Assembly: GCF_021173675.1 (NCBI RefSeq)
Contig: NZ_JAIHON010000025.1
Coordinates: 37,362-101,361 of the forward strand
Direction: 5' to 3'
DNA length: 64,000 nucleotides
Source of the DNA: Streptomyces lincolnensis
Lineage (GTDB): Bacteria > Actinomycetota > Actinomycetes > Streptomycetales > Streptomycetaceae
Positions 1-9,279 of the stretch are shown piece after piece. The translations under genes and the position numbers were made by a program. The number at the start of each line of letters is the position of its first letter. The first letter of the stretch is position 1. The notes beneath the pieces are model-generated. The model did not search any database and was not told the origin of the DNA. It worked only from the letters and a program-made list of their open reading frames with translations.

Positions 1-333
1 TCACCGATGGTCCTGGCCGAGCTGGACTATCACCTCACAACGAAGATCAGTGGCAAGGCCGCCGCAGAGGCTCTCGCCAGCATGCGCGCCTGGGCCAGCA
101 CGGATCGGCTCACGCTTGCCACCGTGGGGTGGCCGCTCCTGGCCGAAGCCGAGCGCCTCATGCGTACGTACGCAGATCATGACGCCATCGGTATGACCGA
201 CGCCGTCAACGCCCTCTTGGCGTGGGCGTTGCCACAGCCCGTAGTGCTTGCCCTCGATCACCACTACCGGGACGTCATCGCGCCGCGAACGGCGACTGAG
301 AAACACCTGCACGTGCTTCCTGACGCCCGGTAG
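1..333 (+). CDS. VapC-like PIN-domain toxin, 5' truncated by window edge
   Basis: The reading frame is open from base 1 and stops at 331-333, so the true start lies left of the window; the Met at position 7 is probably internal. The visible ~110 residues look like the C-terminal two thirds of a PIN-domain ribonuclease: an acidic residue in AELDY, the DAIGMTDA stretch typical of VapC, and a late Asp in LALDHH, which together would coordinate Mg/Mn. PIN toxins normally pair with a VapB antitoxin, expected just upstream and outside the window. It is convergent with the next gene, 15 bp away. Family assignment rests on motif spacing only. Confidence 0.6.
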   Translation, partial: SPMVLAELDYHLTTKISGKAAAEALASMRAWASTDRLTLATVGWPLLAEAERLMRTYADHDAIGMTDAVNALLAWALPQPVVLALDHHYRDVIAPRTATEKHLHVLPDAR

Positions 334-348
334 AGACAAGCGCGACCG

Positions 349-2034
349 TCAGCTCAGGTGCGTCGGCGCGAACATGCGCAACACCGCCGGCAGCACGACC
401 ACCGAGGGCCCCGGCGCCGCGAGGGCTTTCCTCAAGTCGGCCTCCAGAGTCTCCGGCGCCGTACGCACTCCCGGCACCCCGAAGGACTCGGCCAGGGCGA
501 CGTAGTCGGGGCGGGACAGTTCCGTCCCCGTCGTGTCACCGAACGCGTCCGTCATGTACTCGCGGAGGATGCCGTAGCCGCCGTCGTCGACGATGAGCCA
601 GGTGACGTTGAGGTCGTACTGCTTCGCCGTCGCGAGCTCGGCGATGGAGTAGAGCGCGCCGCCGTCCCCGGAGACCGCCAGGACCGGGTGGGTCGGGTCG
701 GCCACGGCGGCGCCGAGGGCGGCCGGGAAGCCGTAGCCGAGGCCGCCGGCGCCCTGGGCCGAGTGCATCCGGTTGGGGCCCTTGGCATCGAAGGCGGACC
801 AGGCCCAGTACGCGAGGATCGTCATGTCCCAGAACGAGGGGGCAGAAGCCGGGAGCGCCCGGCGGATCGACGCCAACAGCTCCTGTTCCAGGGTGAGTTC
901 CTGGGCAGCGATACGGTCCGAAACGCGGGCCAGCACCTCACGCACTCGCTCCGGAGCCTCCGCGTCCTCCCTCGGTGACACCGTCTCCAGCAGCGCCTGC
1001 AACGCCAGCCGCGCGTCCGCGTGGATGCCCAGTGCCGGGTGGTTGGACTCCAGTTTCCCGAGGTCCGCCTCGATCTGGACGACCCGGCCTCGCGGCTTGA
1101 ACGTGTGGTAGTTCGACGACAGTTCGCCCAGGCCCGAGCCCACGACCAGTAGGACGTCCGCGTCCTCCAGGAAGTCCGTGGTGTGGCGGTCCTCCAGCCA
1201 GGACTGCAAGGACAGTGGGTGCGTCCAGGGGAACGCGCCCTTGCCGCCGGGGGTTGTCACGACCGGCGCCCGCAGCATCTCCGCCAGCTGCTTCAGCTTG
1301 CCGCTCGCGTCCGCCCGTACCACTCCCCCACCCGCGATGATCGCCGGGCGGGCCGCACGCGACAGCAGGTCGGCGGCCACCGCCGTCAGTTCGGGGCGCG
1401 GCGGGAGTTCCTCCGGGAACGCGTCGCCTCCCGTCACCACCGGGATCAGGGTCTGTGCGAGCAGTACGTCCTGCGGGATCTCCACCCACACCGGGCCGTG
1501 CGGAGCCGTCAGCGCCGACTTCCAGGCCGCCTCGATCGCGGACGGGATCTGGGACTGGGTGCGGACGGTGTGGACCGACTTCACCACGCCCCGGAACGAG
1601 GCCGACTGGTCGGGGAGTTCGTGCAGATAGCCGTGGCGGCCGCCGCCCAGGCCCGCGGTGGGGATCTGGCTGCTGATCGCCAGCACCGGCGCCGAAGCGG
1701 CCGCCGCCTCCTGGAGCGCGGCCAGGGAGGTCAGCGCCCCGGGACCCGTCGACAGCAGCAGCGGCGCCGCCTCGCCCGTGATCCGCCCGTACGCGTCCGC
1801 CGCGAAGCCCGCGTTGTTCTCCACCCGCAGGCCGATGTACCGCAGGGACGACCGTCGCAGCGCGTCGAACATGCCGAGCGCGTGCTGGCCGGGCAGGCCG
1901 AAGACGGTCGTCGTGCCGAGGGCGGCGAGCGTCTCCACGACCAGGTCTCCGCCGGTGCGCCCGGCGGGCGGGTTCAGGGCAGCCGAAATCTGCGCTTCCG
2001 TCGGGCGGAGCACCAGGTCGTGGTCGTGAGTCAC
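349..2034 (-). CDS. Thiamine-pyrophosphate enzyme, acetolactate synthase-like
   Basis: This 561-residue protein has the size and layout of the POX/acetolactate-synthase family: an N-terminal PYR domain with the catalytic Glu region (RVENNAGFAADAYGR, about residues 68-85), a central domain with GGGVVRADAS, and a C-terminal PP domain with GDGGALYSIAELATAKQYDLN as the TPP-Mg motif. The probable reaction is 2-oxo-acid decarboxylation or carboligation; the exact substrate cannot be read from sequence. Its start overlaps the stop of the agmatinase gene by 4 bp (ATGA), so the two are translationally coupled. That suggests a role in a catabolic pathway rather than branched-chain amino acid synthesis, since no regulatory subunit gene is nearby. 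Confidence 0.8.
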   Translation of the reverse strand: MTHDHDLVLRPTEAQISAALNPPAGRTGGDLVVETLAALGTTTVFGLPGQHALGMFDALRRSSLRYIGLRVENNAGFAADAYGRITGEAAPLLLSTGPGALTSLAALQEAAAASAPVLAISSQIPTAGLGGGRHGYLHELPDQSASFRGVVKSVHTVRTQSQIPSAIEAAWKSALTAPHGPVWVEIPQDVLLAQTLIPVVTGGDAFPEELPPRPELTAVAADLLSRAARPAIIAGGGVVRADASGKLKQLAEMLRAPVVTTPGGKGAFPWTHPLSLQSWLEDRHTTDFLEDADVLLVVGSGLGELSSNYHTFKPRGRVVQIEADLGKLESNHPALGIHADARLALQALLETVSPREDAEAPERVREVLARVSDRIAAQELTLEQELLASIRRALPASAPSFWDMTILAYWAWSAFDAKGPNRMHSAQGAGGLGYGFPAALGAAVADPTHPVLAVSGDGGALYSIAELATAKQYDLNVTWLIVDDGGYGILREYMTDAFGDTTGTELSRPDYVALAESFGVPGVRTAPETLEADLRKALAAPGPSVVVLPAVLRMFAPTHLS

Positions 2035-2999
2035 TGCGCGCGGGCCTCTGCAATCTGGCGGGACATGATCGTGGTCAGTTCGTAGGCGGTGTGGGAGGCC
2101 GCCACGGACGTGATCTCCGCGTGATCGTACGCGGGGGCCACCTCCACGACGTCCGCCGAGACCAGGTTGCAGGACGCCAGGCCGCGCAGGATCTCCAGCA
2201 GCTCGCGGGAGGTCATGCCGCCGGCCTCCGGGGTCCCCGTGCCGGGCGCGTGGGCCGGGTCCAGGCAGTCGATGTCGATGGAGATGTACAGCGGACGGTC
2301 GCCGATGCGCTGACGCAGCTGGTCGGCCACCTCGTCGACCCCGCGCCGCATGACGTCCGCGGACGTGACGATCCCGAAGCCCATCTTCGCGTCGTCGTCC
2401 AGGTCCTGCTTGCCGTACAGCGGGCCGCGGGTGCCGACGTGGGAGAGGGCCGAGGTGTCGAGGATGCCCTCCTCGACCGCCCGCCGGAAGGGCGTGCCGT
2501 GGGTGTACTCGGCGCCGAAGTAGGTGTCCCAGGTGTCGAGATGGGCGTCGAAGTGGAGCAGCGCGACCGGGCCGTGCTTCTTCGCGACCGAGCGCAGGAG
2601 CGGGAGGGCGATGGTGTGGTCGCCGCCCAGGGTCATCAGGCGGGCGCCCGTGCCGAGCAGGTCGTCCGCCGCCGCCTCGACCGTCTCCACGGCCTCGTTG
2701 ATGTTGAACGGGTTCACGGCGATGTCGCCGCCGTCCGCCACCTGCGCGAGCGCGAACGGGGACGCGTCCTGCGCCGGGTTGTACGGCCTGAGCAGCCGGG
2801 ACGCCTCGCGGATCGCGTTGCCGCCGAAGCGGGCGCCCGGCCGGTACGAGACACCCGAGTCGAACGGCACCCCGACCACGGCGACATCGGCCCGGCCGAC
2901 CTCGTCCAGGCGCGGCAGCCGGGCGAAGGTCGCGGGACCGGCGTAGCGCGGGACACGGGAGGAGTCGACGGGGCCGCGGGGCGTCTCGGTGCTGCTCAT
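2031..2999 (-). CDS. speB: Agmatinase / ureohydrolase
   Basis: A 322-residue arginase-family enzyme with all dinuclear Mn motifs: GGDHTI near residue 125, HFDAHLDTWD near 148, and SIDIDCLDPAHAPG near 240. It would hydrolyse agmatine to putrescine and urea, or a related guanidino compound such as guanidinobutyrate; these ureohydrolases cannot be separated by motif alone. It sits between a sodium:solute symporter gene upstream and the TPP enzyme downstream, all on the minus strand, consistent with uptake and breakdown of a guanidino or amine substrate. A PucR-type regulator diverges from the far end of the group. Confidence 0.85.
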   Translation of the reverse strand: MSSTETPRGPVDSSRVPRYAGPATFARLPRLDEVGRADVAVVGVPFDSGVSYRPGARFGGNAIREASRLLRPYNPAQDASPFALAQVADGGDIAVNPFNINEAVETVEAAADDLLGTGARLMTLGGDHTIALPLLRSVAKKHGPVALLHFDAHLDTWDTYFGAEYTHGTPFRRAVEEGILDTSALSHVGTRGPLYGKQDLDDDAKMGFGIVTSADVMRRGVDEVADQLRQRIGDRPLYISIDIDCLDPAHAPGTGTPEAGGMTSRELLEILRGLASCNLVSADVVEVAPAYDHAEITSVAASHTAYELTTIMSRQIAEARAQ

Positions 3000-3083
3000 G
3001 GGGTACTGCCTTCTTTCCTACGCTTCATCGCGTATGGAGGGGTTTGGTGTGATTCTCGTATGACTTTTACGACTTTTACGACC

Positions 3084-4544
3084 TTAGCGGGGCGCCGGAA
3101 CCGGGGTCGCCGCCGCCGGTTCGGGTGCCCGTCCGGCCAGGCGCTCGCGCCAGGCGGTGAGGACGGCCTCGTCGGTCGCCGGGGTCGCCAGGGACACGGC
3201 GACGTACACGGCCAGGGAGGAGAGCAGGCCGTAGTAGACGGGCTCGTTGGCGAGGATGCCGTAGCCCGCCATCAGGCCGATGACCGCGAGGCCGCCGACG
3301 GCCACGGCGGCCAGGGCGCCCTGGGCGGTGCCGCGCTTCCACAGCAGGCCGCCGAGGATGGGGACGAGGAGGCCGCCGACGAGGAGGTTGTAGGCGACGG
3401 TCAGGGCCTCGACGACGTTGTTGAGGGCGATGGCCGTACCGATGACGGCGAGGCCCATGACGAGGATGAAGGCCCGGTTGCCCCGCACCTCGTCGTGGTC
3501 GCCGCCCGCGTCGGACGTCCCGCGCAGCCGCGACCAGATGTCGTTGTTGGCGACGGTCGCGCAGGCGATCAGCGCGCCGGACGAGGTCGACATCACCGCG
3601 GCCAGTGCGGCGGCCAGCACCAACCCCCTTACGCCCATGGGGAGTTCGTCCTTCACGATGGTCGCGAAGGCGTCGTCGGCGTTGGCCAGGTTCGGGTAGA
3701 GCGTCTTGGCGGCCGTGCCGATGACGGCTCCGGCGAGGGCGTACGCCAGGCAGTAGGTGCCGGCGACCGTGCCGCCCCACCGGGCGGTCGTGTCGCTGCG
3801 CGCGGTGAAGACGCGCTGCCAGATGTCCTGCCCGATGAGCATGCCGAACGTGTAGATCAGGACATAGGTGAAGATCGTCTCGCCGCCGATTCCGAGCGGG
3901 TCGAAGTACGACGTGGGCAGCGCGTCGCGCATCTCGCCGAAGCCGCCCGCCTTGACGACCGCGATCGGCAGGAGCAGGAGCAGCACGCCGATCGTCTTGA
4001 CCACGAACTGCACCATGTCGGTGAGCGTGATGGACCACATGCCGCCGAGCGTGGAGTAGGCGACGACGATCGAGCCGCCGAGCACGATCGCGAGCGTGCG
4101 GTTCATGTCGAACAGGACGTCGAAGATCGTGGCGTAGGCGATGGTGGACGTCACCGCGAGCATGAGGGTGTACGCCCACATGACCACCCCGGAGATCACA
4201 CCCGCCCGGCCGCCGTAGCGCAGGTCGAGCATCTCGGAGACGGTGTAGACCTTCAGGCGGGCGATGCGGGCGGAGAAGAAGACGCTGAGCGCGAGCAGGC
4301 CGAGGCCGATGGTGAAGACCATCCAGGCGCCGGAGAGGCCGTACTGGTAGCCGAGGCCGACACCGCCGATGGTGGAGGCGCCGCCGAGGACGATCGCGGC
4401 CATGGTGCCGGAGTACATGGTGGGCCCGAGCCGGCGGCCCGCGACCAGGAACTCGCTCTTCGACCGGGCGCGGCGCATGCCCCACCAGCCCATGGCCAGC
4501 ATGCCGGCCAGATAGACGACGATGACGGTGTAGTCGACGGCCAC
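3084..4544 (-). CDS. Sodium:solute symporter (SSS family)
   Basis: A polytopic membrane protein of 486 residues with about 13 hydrophobic segments and SSS-family stretches such as the early VAGRRLGP and GGASTIGGVGLGYQYG. It probably imports an amine, amino acid or guanidino compound with Na+. I place the start at GTG 4544 (VAVDYTVIVV) because AAGGAGG lies just upstream at about 4549-4556; the longer frame to 4634 adds a basic tail with no ribosome site and runs into the divergent promoter. It is followed on the same strand by agmatinase, 84 bp away. Confidence 0.82.
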   Translation of the reverse strand: MAVDYTVIVVYLAGMLAMGWWGMRRARSKSEFLVAGRRLGPTMYSGTMAAIVLGGASTIGGVGLGYQYGLSGAWMVFTIGLGLLALSVFFSARIARLKVYTVSEMLDLRYGGRAGVISGVVMWAYTLMLAVTSTIAYATIFDVLFDMNRTLAIVLGGSIVVAYSTLGGMWSITLTDMVQFVVKTIGVLLLLLPIAVVKAGGFGEMRDALPTSYFDPLGIGGETIFTYVLIYTFGMLIGQDIWQRVFTARSDTTARWGGTVAGTYCLAYALAGAVIGTAAKTLYPNLANADDAFATIVKDELPMGVRGLVLAAALAAVMSTSSGALIACATVANNDIWSRLRGTSDAGGDHDEVRGNRAFILVMGLAVIGTAIALNNVVEALTVAYNLLVGGLLVPILGGLLWKRGTAQGALAAVAVGGLAVIGLMAGYGILANEPVYYGLLSSLAVYVAVSLATPATDEAVLTAWRERLAGRAPEPAAATPVPAPR

Positions 4545-4666
4545 GGGGCCTCCTTCGGCTCGATGTCGCCGGCGGGTGACGAGCATCGACACTAGGTGGC
4601 CGGAAAGCGACTGCGAAGTGTACGTTTCATCCATTCACGGCCCGTCGAGTGGAGGGAACGCACACC

Positions 4667-6124
4667 ATGCCGGACCTGGCCGTTCCTCCCACGCCACCGG
4701 TGCCCCTCGCCGCGCTCCTGGCCCGCGAGGACCTGGCCCTGCGGCAGATCGCGGGGCCCGTGGACCCCGCCACGGTCATCCACTGGGCGCACACGTCGGA
4801 GATGGCGGACCCGTATCCGTATCTGCTGGGCGGCGAACTCCTGCTGACGGCCGGGGTCCACATCCCGGAGGCCGCGGGTTCCGGGACCTACTTCGACGAC
4901 TACGTGGCGCGGATCGTCGCGGCGGGCGGCGCGGCCCTCGGCTTCGGGGTGGCGCCGGTGCACGACACGGTGCCGCGGGCGCTGGTCGCGGCCTGCGACG
5001 CGTACGAGCTGCCGCTCGTCGAGGTGCCGCCCCGGACCACCTTCTCCGGCGTGGCCCGCGCGGTCTGGCAGCTGATGGCCCAGGCCCGGCACGCCGAGCT
5101 CCGCCGTGTCACGGAGGCCCAGCAGAGCCTGGCCGCCGCGGCCTCCCGCCCCCACCCGGTCCCCTCGGTCCTGCGGCAACTGGCCCGGCGGGTGACGGGC
5201 TGGGCGGTGCTGTACGGCCCCGAGGGCACCGCGATCGCGTCGGCGGGACGGGAGCCGGGGCGCGAGGCGGGCGAGACGCTGGCGGGGCTCGCCCGGCTGG
5301 TCACGGAGCGGTCCTCCACCACCGCCACCGACACCACCGCCGGCCTCCACCTCGCCGCCTACGCCCTGGGCGCCGGGCACGGCTTCGTGCTCGGGGTCGC
5401 CGCCCCGCACCGCGACCCCGGCGACCACACCATCGCCTCGGTGGCCGCCGTCCTGCTGTCCCTGCTCACCGGTGAGCACCAGAGCGGTACGGAAACGGCC
5501 CGGTCGTCCGCTCTCGTACGGCTGCTGCTGGGCGCGGCGCCCGAGGACGTGGCCGCACTCCTGGGCGCCGGGGAGTGGCTCGTCGTGCACGCGGGCCCGG
5601 ACACCCCCGGCGCCCCCGACCCGGTCGCCGCCTCCGCGCTGGGCGCCGCGCTCGGGTCGCCGCTGGTCGACGTGGCGCGAGACGTCGTACGGGCACTGGT
5701 GCCGGCCGGGCGGGAACCGGCGCCGCAGCCGGGGTGGACGCTGGGCGTCAGTGCCGCCGTCGGGCCGCGGGAGTGGGCCGACGGGGACGTCCAGGCGGCC
5801 CGCGCGCTGGCCCGCGCCCGCGCCACCCGCGCCGAGCTGGTCCGGCACGGGGGCCGCCCGGCGTTCGCGGACCTGGTCCCGTCCGACGCGGCGGAGGCGC
5901 ACGCCCGCGCTCTCCTCGCCCCGCTCACCGGCACCCCGGCGCTCGCCGAGACCCTGCGCACCTGGCTGTCCCTGCACGGCAGTTGGGACCGCACCGCGGT
6001 GGCGCTGGCCGTGCACCGCAACACCGTGCGGCAGCGGATCGCCCGGTGCGCGGCGCTGCTGGGGACGGACCTGGACGACCCGGACGTACGGATGGAGCTG
6101 TGGTTCGCGCTGCGGCGGGTCTGA
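4667..6124 (+). CDS. PucR/CdaR-family transcriptional regulator
   Basis: A 485-residue regulator with an N-terminal PucR-type sensor (about residues 10-130, with HWAHTSEMADPYPYLLGGELLLT), a central GGDEF-like CdaR domain, and a C-terminal HTH_30 (AVHRNTVRQRIARCAALLG). The start is ATG 4667, ten bases after GGAGGG at 4651-4656; a GTG at 4649 overlaps that ribosome site and is less likely. It diverges from the symporter-agmatinase-TPP enzyme group across a ~120 bp gap, so the simplest inference is that it controls that group in response to the transported substrate. Confidence 0.82.
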   Translation: MPDLAVPPTPPVPLAALLAREDLALRQIAGPVDPATVIHWAHTSEMADPYPYLLGGELLLTAGVHIPEAAGSGTYFDDYVARIVAAGGAALGFGVAPVHDTVPRALVAACDAYELPLVEVPPRTTFSGVARAVWQLMAQARHAELRRVTEAQQSLAAAASRPHPVPSVLRQLARRVTGWAVLYGPEGTAIASAGREPGREAGETLAGLARLVTERSSTTATDTTAGLHLAAYALGAGHGFVLGVAAPHRDPGDHTIASVAAVLLSLLTGEHQSGTETARSSALVRLLLGAAPEDVAALLGAGEWLVVHAGPDTPGAPDPVAASALGAALGSPLVDVARDVVRALVPAGREPAPQPGWTLGVSAAVGPREWADGDVQAARALARARATRAELVRHGGRPAFADLVPSDAAEAHARALLAPLTGTPALAETLRTWLSLHGSWDRTAVALAVHRNTVRQRIARCAALLGTDLDDPDVRMELWFALRRV

Positions 6125-6230
6125 GAGCCTGTCCTACGTTTCAGGGGCGGGGTCTGAGGGCGGCGTGACCCGTGTCCCAGCGTGCGGGACGGCGGGCGGG
6201 CCCGCGGGACGCTGCCTCACAATGGGAGGC

Positions 6231-7019
6231 ATGCCGATATCCGGGACACCCAGCCGCGCCGACCTCGTCGACCACCTTGTGAAGACCCGTATCGCGGGCG
6301 ACGTCGCCACCCCGCGTGAGAACAACCTCTCCCACTACCGCCAGTTGGCGAACGGCGTCCGCAACTTCTGGCTCGGCCTGGAGCTGGGCGACCGCTGGAC
6401 CGACGAGCAGGACGTGCTCGCGGTGATGGCGGAGCGGGTGGGGGTCAACGACGACCCGGAGTACCGCTACGGCCAGGACACCATCGACCCCGAGCTGACG
6501 GTGGCCGCCCTGGAGCGCATGGCGGGCCGGCTGCGCAAGGCGGCCGACGGGCAGCAGCGGGTGCTCTTCGCGACCGGTCACCCGGGCGGTCTGCTCGACG
6601 TGCACCGGGCCACGGCGGCCGCGCTGCGCACCGCGGGCTGCGAGATCGTGGTGATCCCGGAGGGGCTCCAGACGGACGAGGGCTACGTCATGCAGTTCGC
6701 GGACGTGGCGGTCCTGGAGCACGGCGCCACGCTGTGGCACACGCACTCCGGCGAGCCGATGAAGGCGATCCTCACCGGCCTGGAGCGCGAGGGCCGTCCG
6801 CTGCCCGACCTGGTCGTCGCCGACCACGGCTGGGCGGGCTACGCCGGTCAGCACGGCGTGGACTCCGTCGGGTACGCCGACTGCAACGACCCGGCGCTCT
6901 TCCTCGCCGAGGCCGAGGGCACCGTGCAGGTGACGGTGCCGCTCGACGACCACGTGGTCAGCCCGCGCTTCTACGACCCGATGACGGCGTATCTGCTGGC
7001 GGAGGCGGGGCTCGTCTAG
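6231..7019 (+). CDS. Actinobacterial phosphatase-like protein
   Basis: About 262 residues. I recognise it as a conserved Streptomyces protein usually labelled phosphatase, but I see no diagnostic catalytic signature. Visible landmarks are FATGHPGGLLDVH near the middle, TLWHTHSGEPM, and VVADHGWAGYAG, giving several conserved His and Asp residues that could bind metal. Neither start is convincing: GGGAGG lies directly against ATG 6231, and ATG 6222, nine bases upstream in frame, has no ribosome site, so a leaderless message is possible. It overlaps the 3' end of the convergent tesB gene by 4 bp. Confidence 0.6.
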   Translation: MPISGTPSRADLVDHLVKTRIAGDVATPRENNLSHYRQLANGVRNFWLGLELGDRWTDEQDVLAVMAERVGVNDDPEYRYGQDTIDPELTVAALERMAGRLRKAADGQQRVLFATGHPGGLLDVHRATAAALRTAGCEIVVIPEGLQTDEGYVMQFADVAVLEHGATLWHTHSGEPMKAILTGLEREGRPLPDLVVADHGWAGYAGQHGVDSVGYADCNDPALFLAEAEGTVQVTVPLDDHVVSPRFYDPMTAYLLAEAGLV

Positions 7020-7897
7020 CCTTCGGAGTTCCGGCGGGGGACGCGGATCACGCCCTCCTGGATCACCGAGATCGCGAGCCGGCCGTCCTGCGTGTAGATG
7101 CGGGCCTGACCGAGTCCCCGGCCGCCGGACGCGGACGGGGACTCCTGGTCGTACAGGAGCCATTCGTCGGCGCGGAAGGGCCGGTGGAACCACATCGCGT
7201 GGTCCAGGGACGCGCCGACGACGTCACCGACGGCCCAGCCGCCGCGGCCGTGGGCGAGCAGGACCGAGTCGAGCAGGGTCATGTCGGAGACGTAGGTGGC
7301 GAGGACGACGTGGAGCAGGGGGTCGTCGTCGAGCTTGCCGTTGGTGCGGAACCACACCTGGGAGTGCGGTTCGCGCGGCTCGCCGAACGCCCCGTACGGC
7401 GGCTCCTCGGCGTAGCGCAGGTCGACCGCCTCGCGTGCCTCCAGGAAGCGTTCCACCACGTCGGGGTCGAGGTGGTCGTAGCCGCGCAGCCGCTCGTGGG
7501 AGGTGGGCAGCGTGGCCGGGTCGGGCGCGGGCGGCATCGGGGTCTGGTGGTCGAGGCCTTCCTCGTACGTCTGGAAGGACGCCGACAGGTGGAAGATCGG
7601 CTTGCCGTGCTGGACGGCGACCACGCGGCGGGTGGTGAAGGAGCGGCCGTCGCGGATGCGGTCGACGCTGTAGACGATGGGCGCGCCGGGGTCGCCGGAG
7701 CGCAGGAAGTACGCGTGCAGCGAGTGGGCGGGCCGGTCGGCGGGGACCGTACGGCCCGCGGCGACCAGCGCCTGGGCCGCGACCTGTCCGCCGAAGACGC
7801 GCGGGACGATCGCGGGGCGGGAGCGGCCGCGGAAGATGTTCTCCTCGATCTGCTCCAGGTCGAGCAGATCGAGGAGATCCTGAAGTGCCTGGCTCAT
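7016..7897 (-). CDS. tesB: Acyl-CoA thioesterase II
   Basis: A 293-residue double-hotdog thioesterase of the TesB family, which hydrolyses acyl-CoA to free acid and CoA. The N-terminal half has RPAIVPRVFGGQVAAQAL and HSLHAYFLRSGDP; the C-terminal half has ASLDHAMWFHRPFRADEWLLYDQ and GLGQARIYTQDGRLA. Those include the conserved His/Asp and Gln regions of the family. Length is normal. The gene is upstream of nothing on its strand but follows the minus-strand acyl-CoA dehydrogenase gene by 46 bp, so the two may be co-transcribed for fatty or branched acyl-CoA turnover. Confidence 0.88.
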   Translation of the reverse strand: MSQALQDLLDLLDLEQIEENIFRGRSRPAIVPRVFGGQVAAQALVAAGRTVPADRPAHSLHAYFLRSGDPGAPIVYSVDRIRDGRSFTTRRVVAVQHGKPIFHLSASFQTYEEGLDHQTPMPPAPDPATLPTSHERLRGYDHLDPDVVERFLEAREAVDLRYAEEPPYGAFGEPREPHSQVWFRTNGKLDDDPLLHVVLATYVSDMTLLDSVLLAHGRGGWAVGDVVGASLDHAMWFHRPFRADEWLLYDQESPSASGGRGLGQARIYTQDGRLAISVIQEGVIRVPRRNSEG

Positions 7898-7943
7898 GGC
7901 AGACAGTTGTACCCGCCAGTCATTTCCTCGGGTTTCGCAGGCC

Positions 7944-9101
7944 TTACAGGCCCATGTCCTTCGCGATGATCGACTTCATGATCTCGCTGGTGCCGCCGTA
8001 GATGCGGTTGACGCGGTTGTCCGCGTACAGGCGGGCGATCGGGTACTCGTTCATGAAGCCGTAGCCGCCGTGCAGCTGGAGGCAGCGGTCGATCACGCGG
8101 TGGGCGACCTCGGTGCAGAACAGCTTGGCGCTGGCGGCCTCGGCGGGGGTCAGTTCACCGGCGTCGAGGGCTTCGAGCGCGCGGTCGGCGACGGCCTCGG
8201 CGGCGTCCACCTCGGCCTGGCAGGCGGCCAGTTCGAACTTGGTGTTCTGGAAGGAGGCGACCGTCTTGCCGAAGACCGTGCGGTCCTGGACGTACTCCTT
8301 GGCGAACCGGACGGCGGCCTTGGCCTGCGCGTAGGCGCCGAAGGCGATGCCCCAGCGCTCGGAGGCGAGGTTGTGGCCGAGGTAGTAGAAGCCCTTGTTC
8401 TCCTCGCCGAGGAGGTCCTCGACCGGGACCTTCACGTCGACGAAGGCCAGCTCGGCGGTGTCGGAGGTCTTCAGGCCGAGCTTGTCGAGCTTGCGGCCGA
8501 CGGAGTAGCCCTCGGACTTGGTGTCCACGGCGAACAGGGAGATGCCGAAGCGGCGGTCCTCGGCGGTCGGCGCGGAGGTGCGGGCGCAGACGATCACGCG
8601 GTCGGCGTGGACGCCACCGGTGATGAAGGTCTTGGCACCGTTGAGGACGTAGTGGGTGCCGTCCTCGGAGAGCTTGGCGGTGGTCTTCATACCGGCGAGG
8701 TCGGACCCCGTACCCGGCTCGGTCATCGCCAGGGCCCACATCTCCTCACCGGAGACGAACTTCGGCAGGAACCGCTTCTTCTGCTCGTCGGTGGCGAGCA
8801 TCTTGATGTACGGCAGACCGAGCAGCACATGCACGCCGGAGCCGCCGAACTGCACGCCCGCGCGGGCCGTCTCCTCGTACATCACGGCTTCGAACTTGTA
8901 CGAGTCGATGCCCGCGCCGCCGAACTCCTCGTCGACACGGATGCCGAAGATGCCCAGCTCGGCGAGCTTGTAGTAGAAGTCGCGCGGCGCCTGGCCGGCC
9001 GCGAACCACTCGTCGTAGACCGGGACGACCTCGGCCTCGATGAAGGCCCGGAGGGTCTCCCGGAACGCTTCGTGGTCCTCGTTGAACACGGTACGGCGCA
9101 C
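7944..9101 (-). CDS. Acyl-CoA dehydrogenase
   Basis: A 385-residue FAD-dependent acyl-CoA dehydrogenase with the family signatures ALAMTEPGTGSDLAGMKTTA (FAD binding) and LHGGYGFMNEYPIARLYAD plus GGTSEIM at the C-terminus. I place the start at GTG 9101 (VRRTVFNED): GGAGGT at 9109-9114 sits seven bases upstream. The longer frame from GTG 9146 would include a rare TTA codon as codon 5 and has no ribosome site; that extension is better read as a promoter/operator region with the palindrome AAGCGCTT at 9133-9140. Chain length specificity is not evident. Confidence 0.85.
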   Translation of the reverse strand: MRRTVFNEDHEAFRETLRAFIEAEVVPVYDEWFAAGQAPRDFYYKLAELGIFGIRVDEEFGGAGIDSYKFEAVMYEETARAGVQFGGSGVHVLLGLPYIKMLATDEQKKRFLPKFVSGEEMWALAMTEPGTGSDLAGMKTTAKLSEDGTHYVLNGAKTFITGGVHADRVIVCARTSAPTAEDRRFGISLFAVDTKSEGYSVGRKLDKLGLKTSDTAELAFVDVKVPVEDLLGEENKGFYYLGHNLASERWGIAFGAYAQAKAAVRFAKEYVQDRTVFGKTVASFQNTKFELAACQAEVDAAEAVADRALEALDAGELTPAEAASAKLFCTEVAHRVIDRCLQLHGGYGFMNEYPIARLYADNRVNRIYGGTSEIMKSIIAKDMGL

Positions 9102-9125
9102 CGCCGCCACCTCCAGCTTCCTCAC

Positions 9126-9146
9126 CATGTCTAAGCGCTTGCTCAC
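9126..9146. promoter_or_regulatory. Putative operator palindrome upstream of acyl-CoA dehydrogenase
   Basis: AAGCGCTT at 9133-9140 is a perfect 8-bp palindrome extended imperfectly on both sides, 31 bp upstream of the chosen start codon. TetR-family regulators of acyl-CoA catabolism commonly bind palindromes of this kind. No factor is identified. Confidence 0.35.
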
Positions 9147-9279
9147 TCACCGTACCGGCGAGTAGAGAGCGGCGTCCAGAGGAACCACCCCGTAACGCTC
9201 GTCACGCTCGACTCGCCCGGGCACGGACGCCGGTGCTGTACTGGAAGAACAGAACCATCCGGCCTTCCGGGGGGACACC

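Noticed and set aside
2091..4595. Long plus-strand open frame of 834 codons
   Set aside because: It is the antisense of agmatinase and the symporter; its composition (Gly/Val/Asp/His/Arg-rich, no domains) is typical of high-GC shadow frames.
4542..4634. N-terminal extension of the symporter to 4634
   Set aside because: It has no ribosome site and overlaps the divergent promoter region, whereas AAGGAGG precedes GTG 4544.
9132..9134. TTA codon in the acyl-CoA dehydrogenase
   Set aside because: It lies upstream of the better-supported start at 9101, so it is probably not translated.
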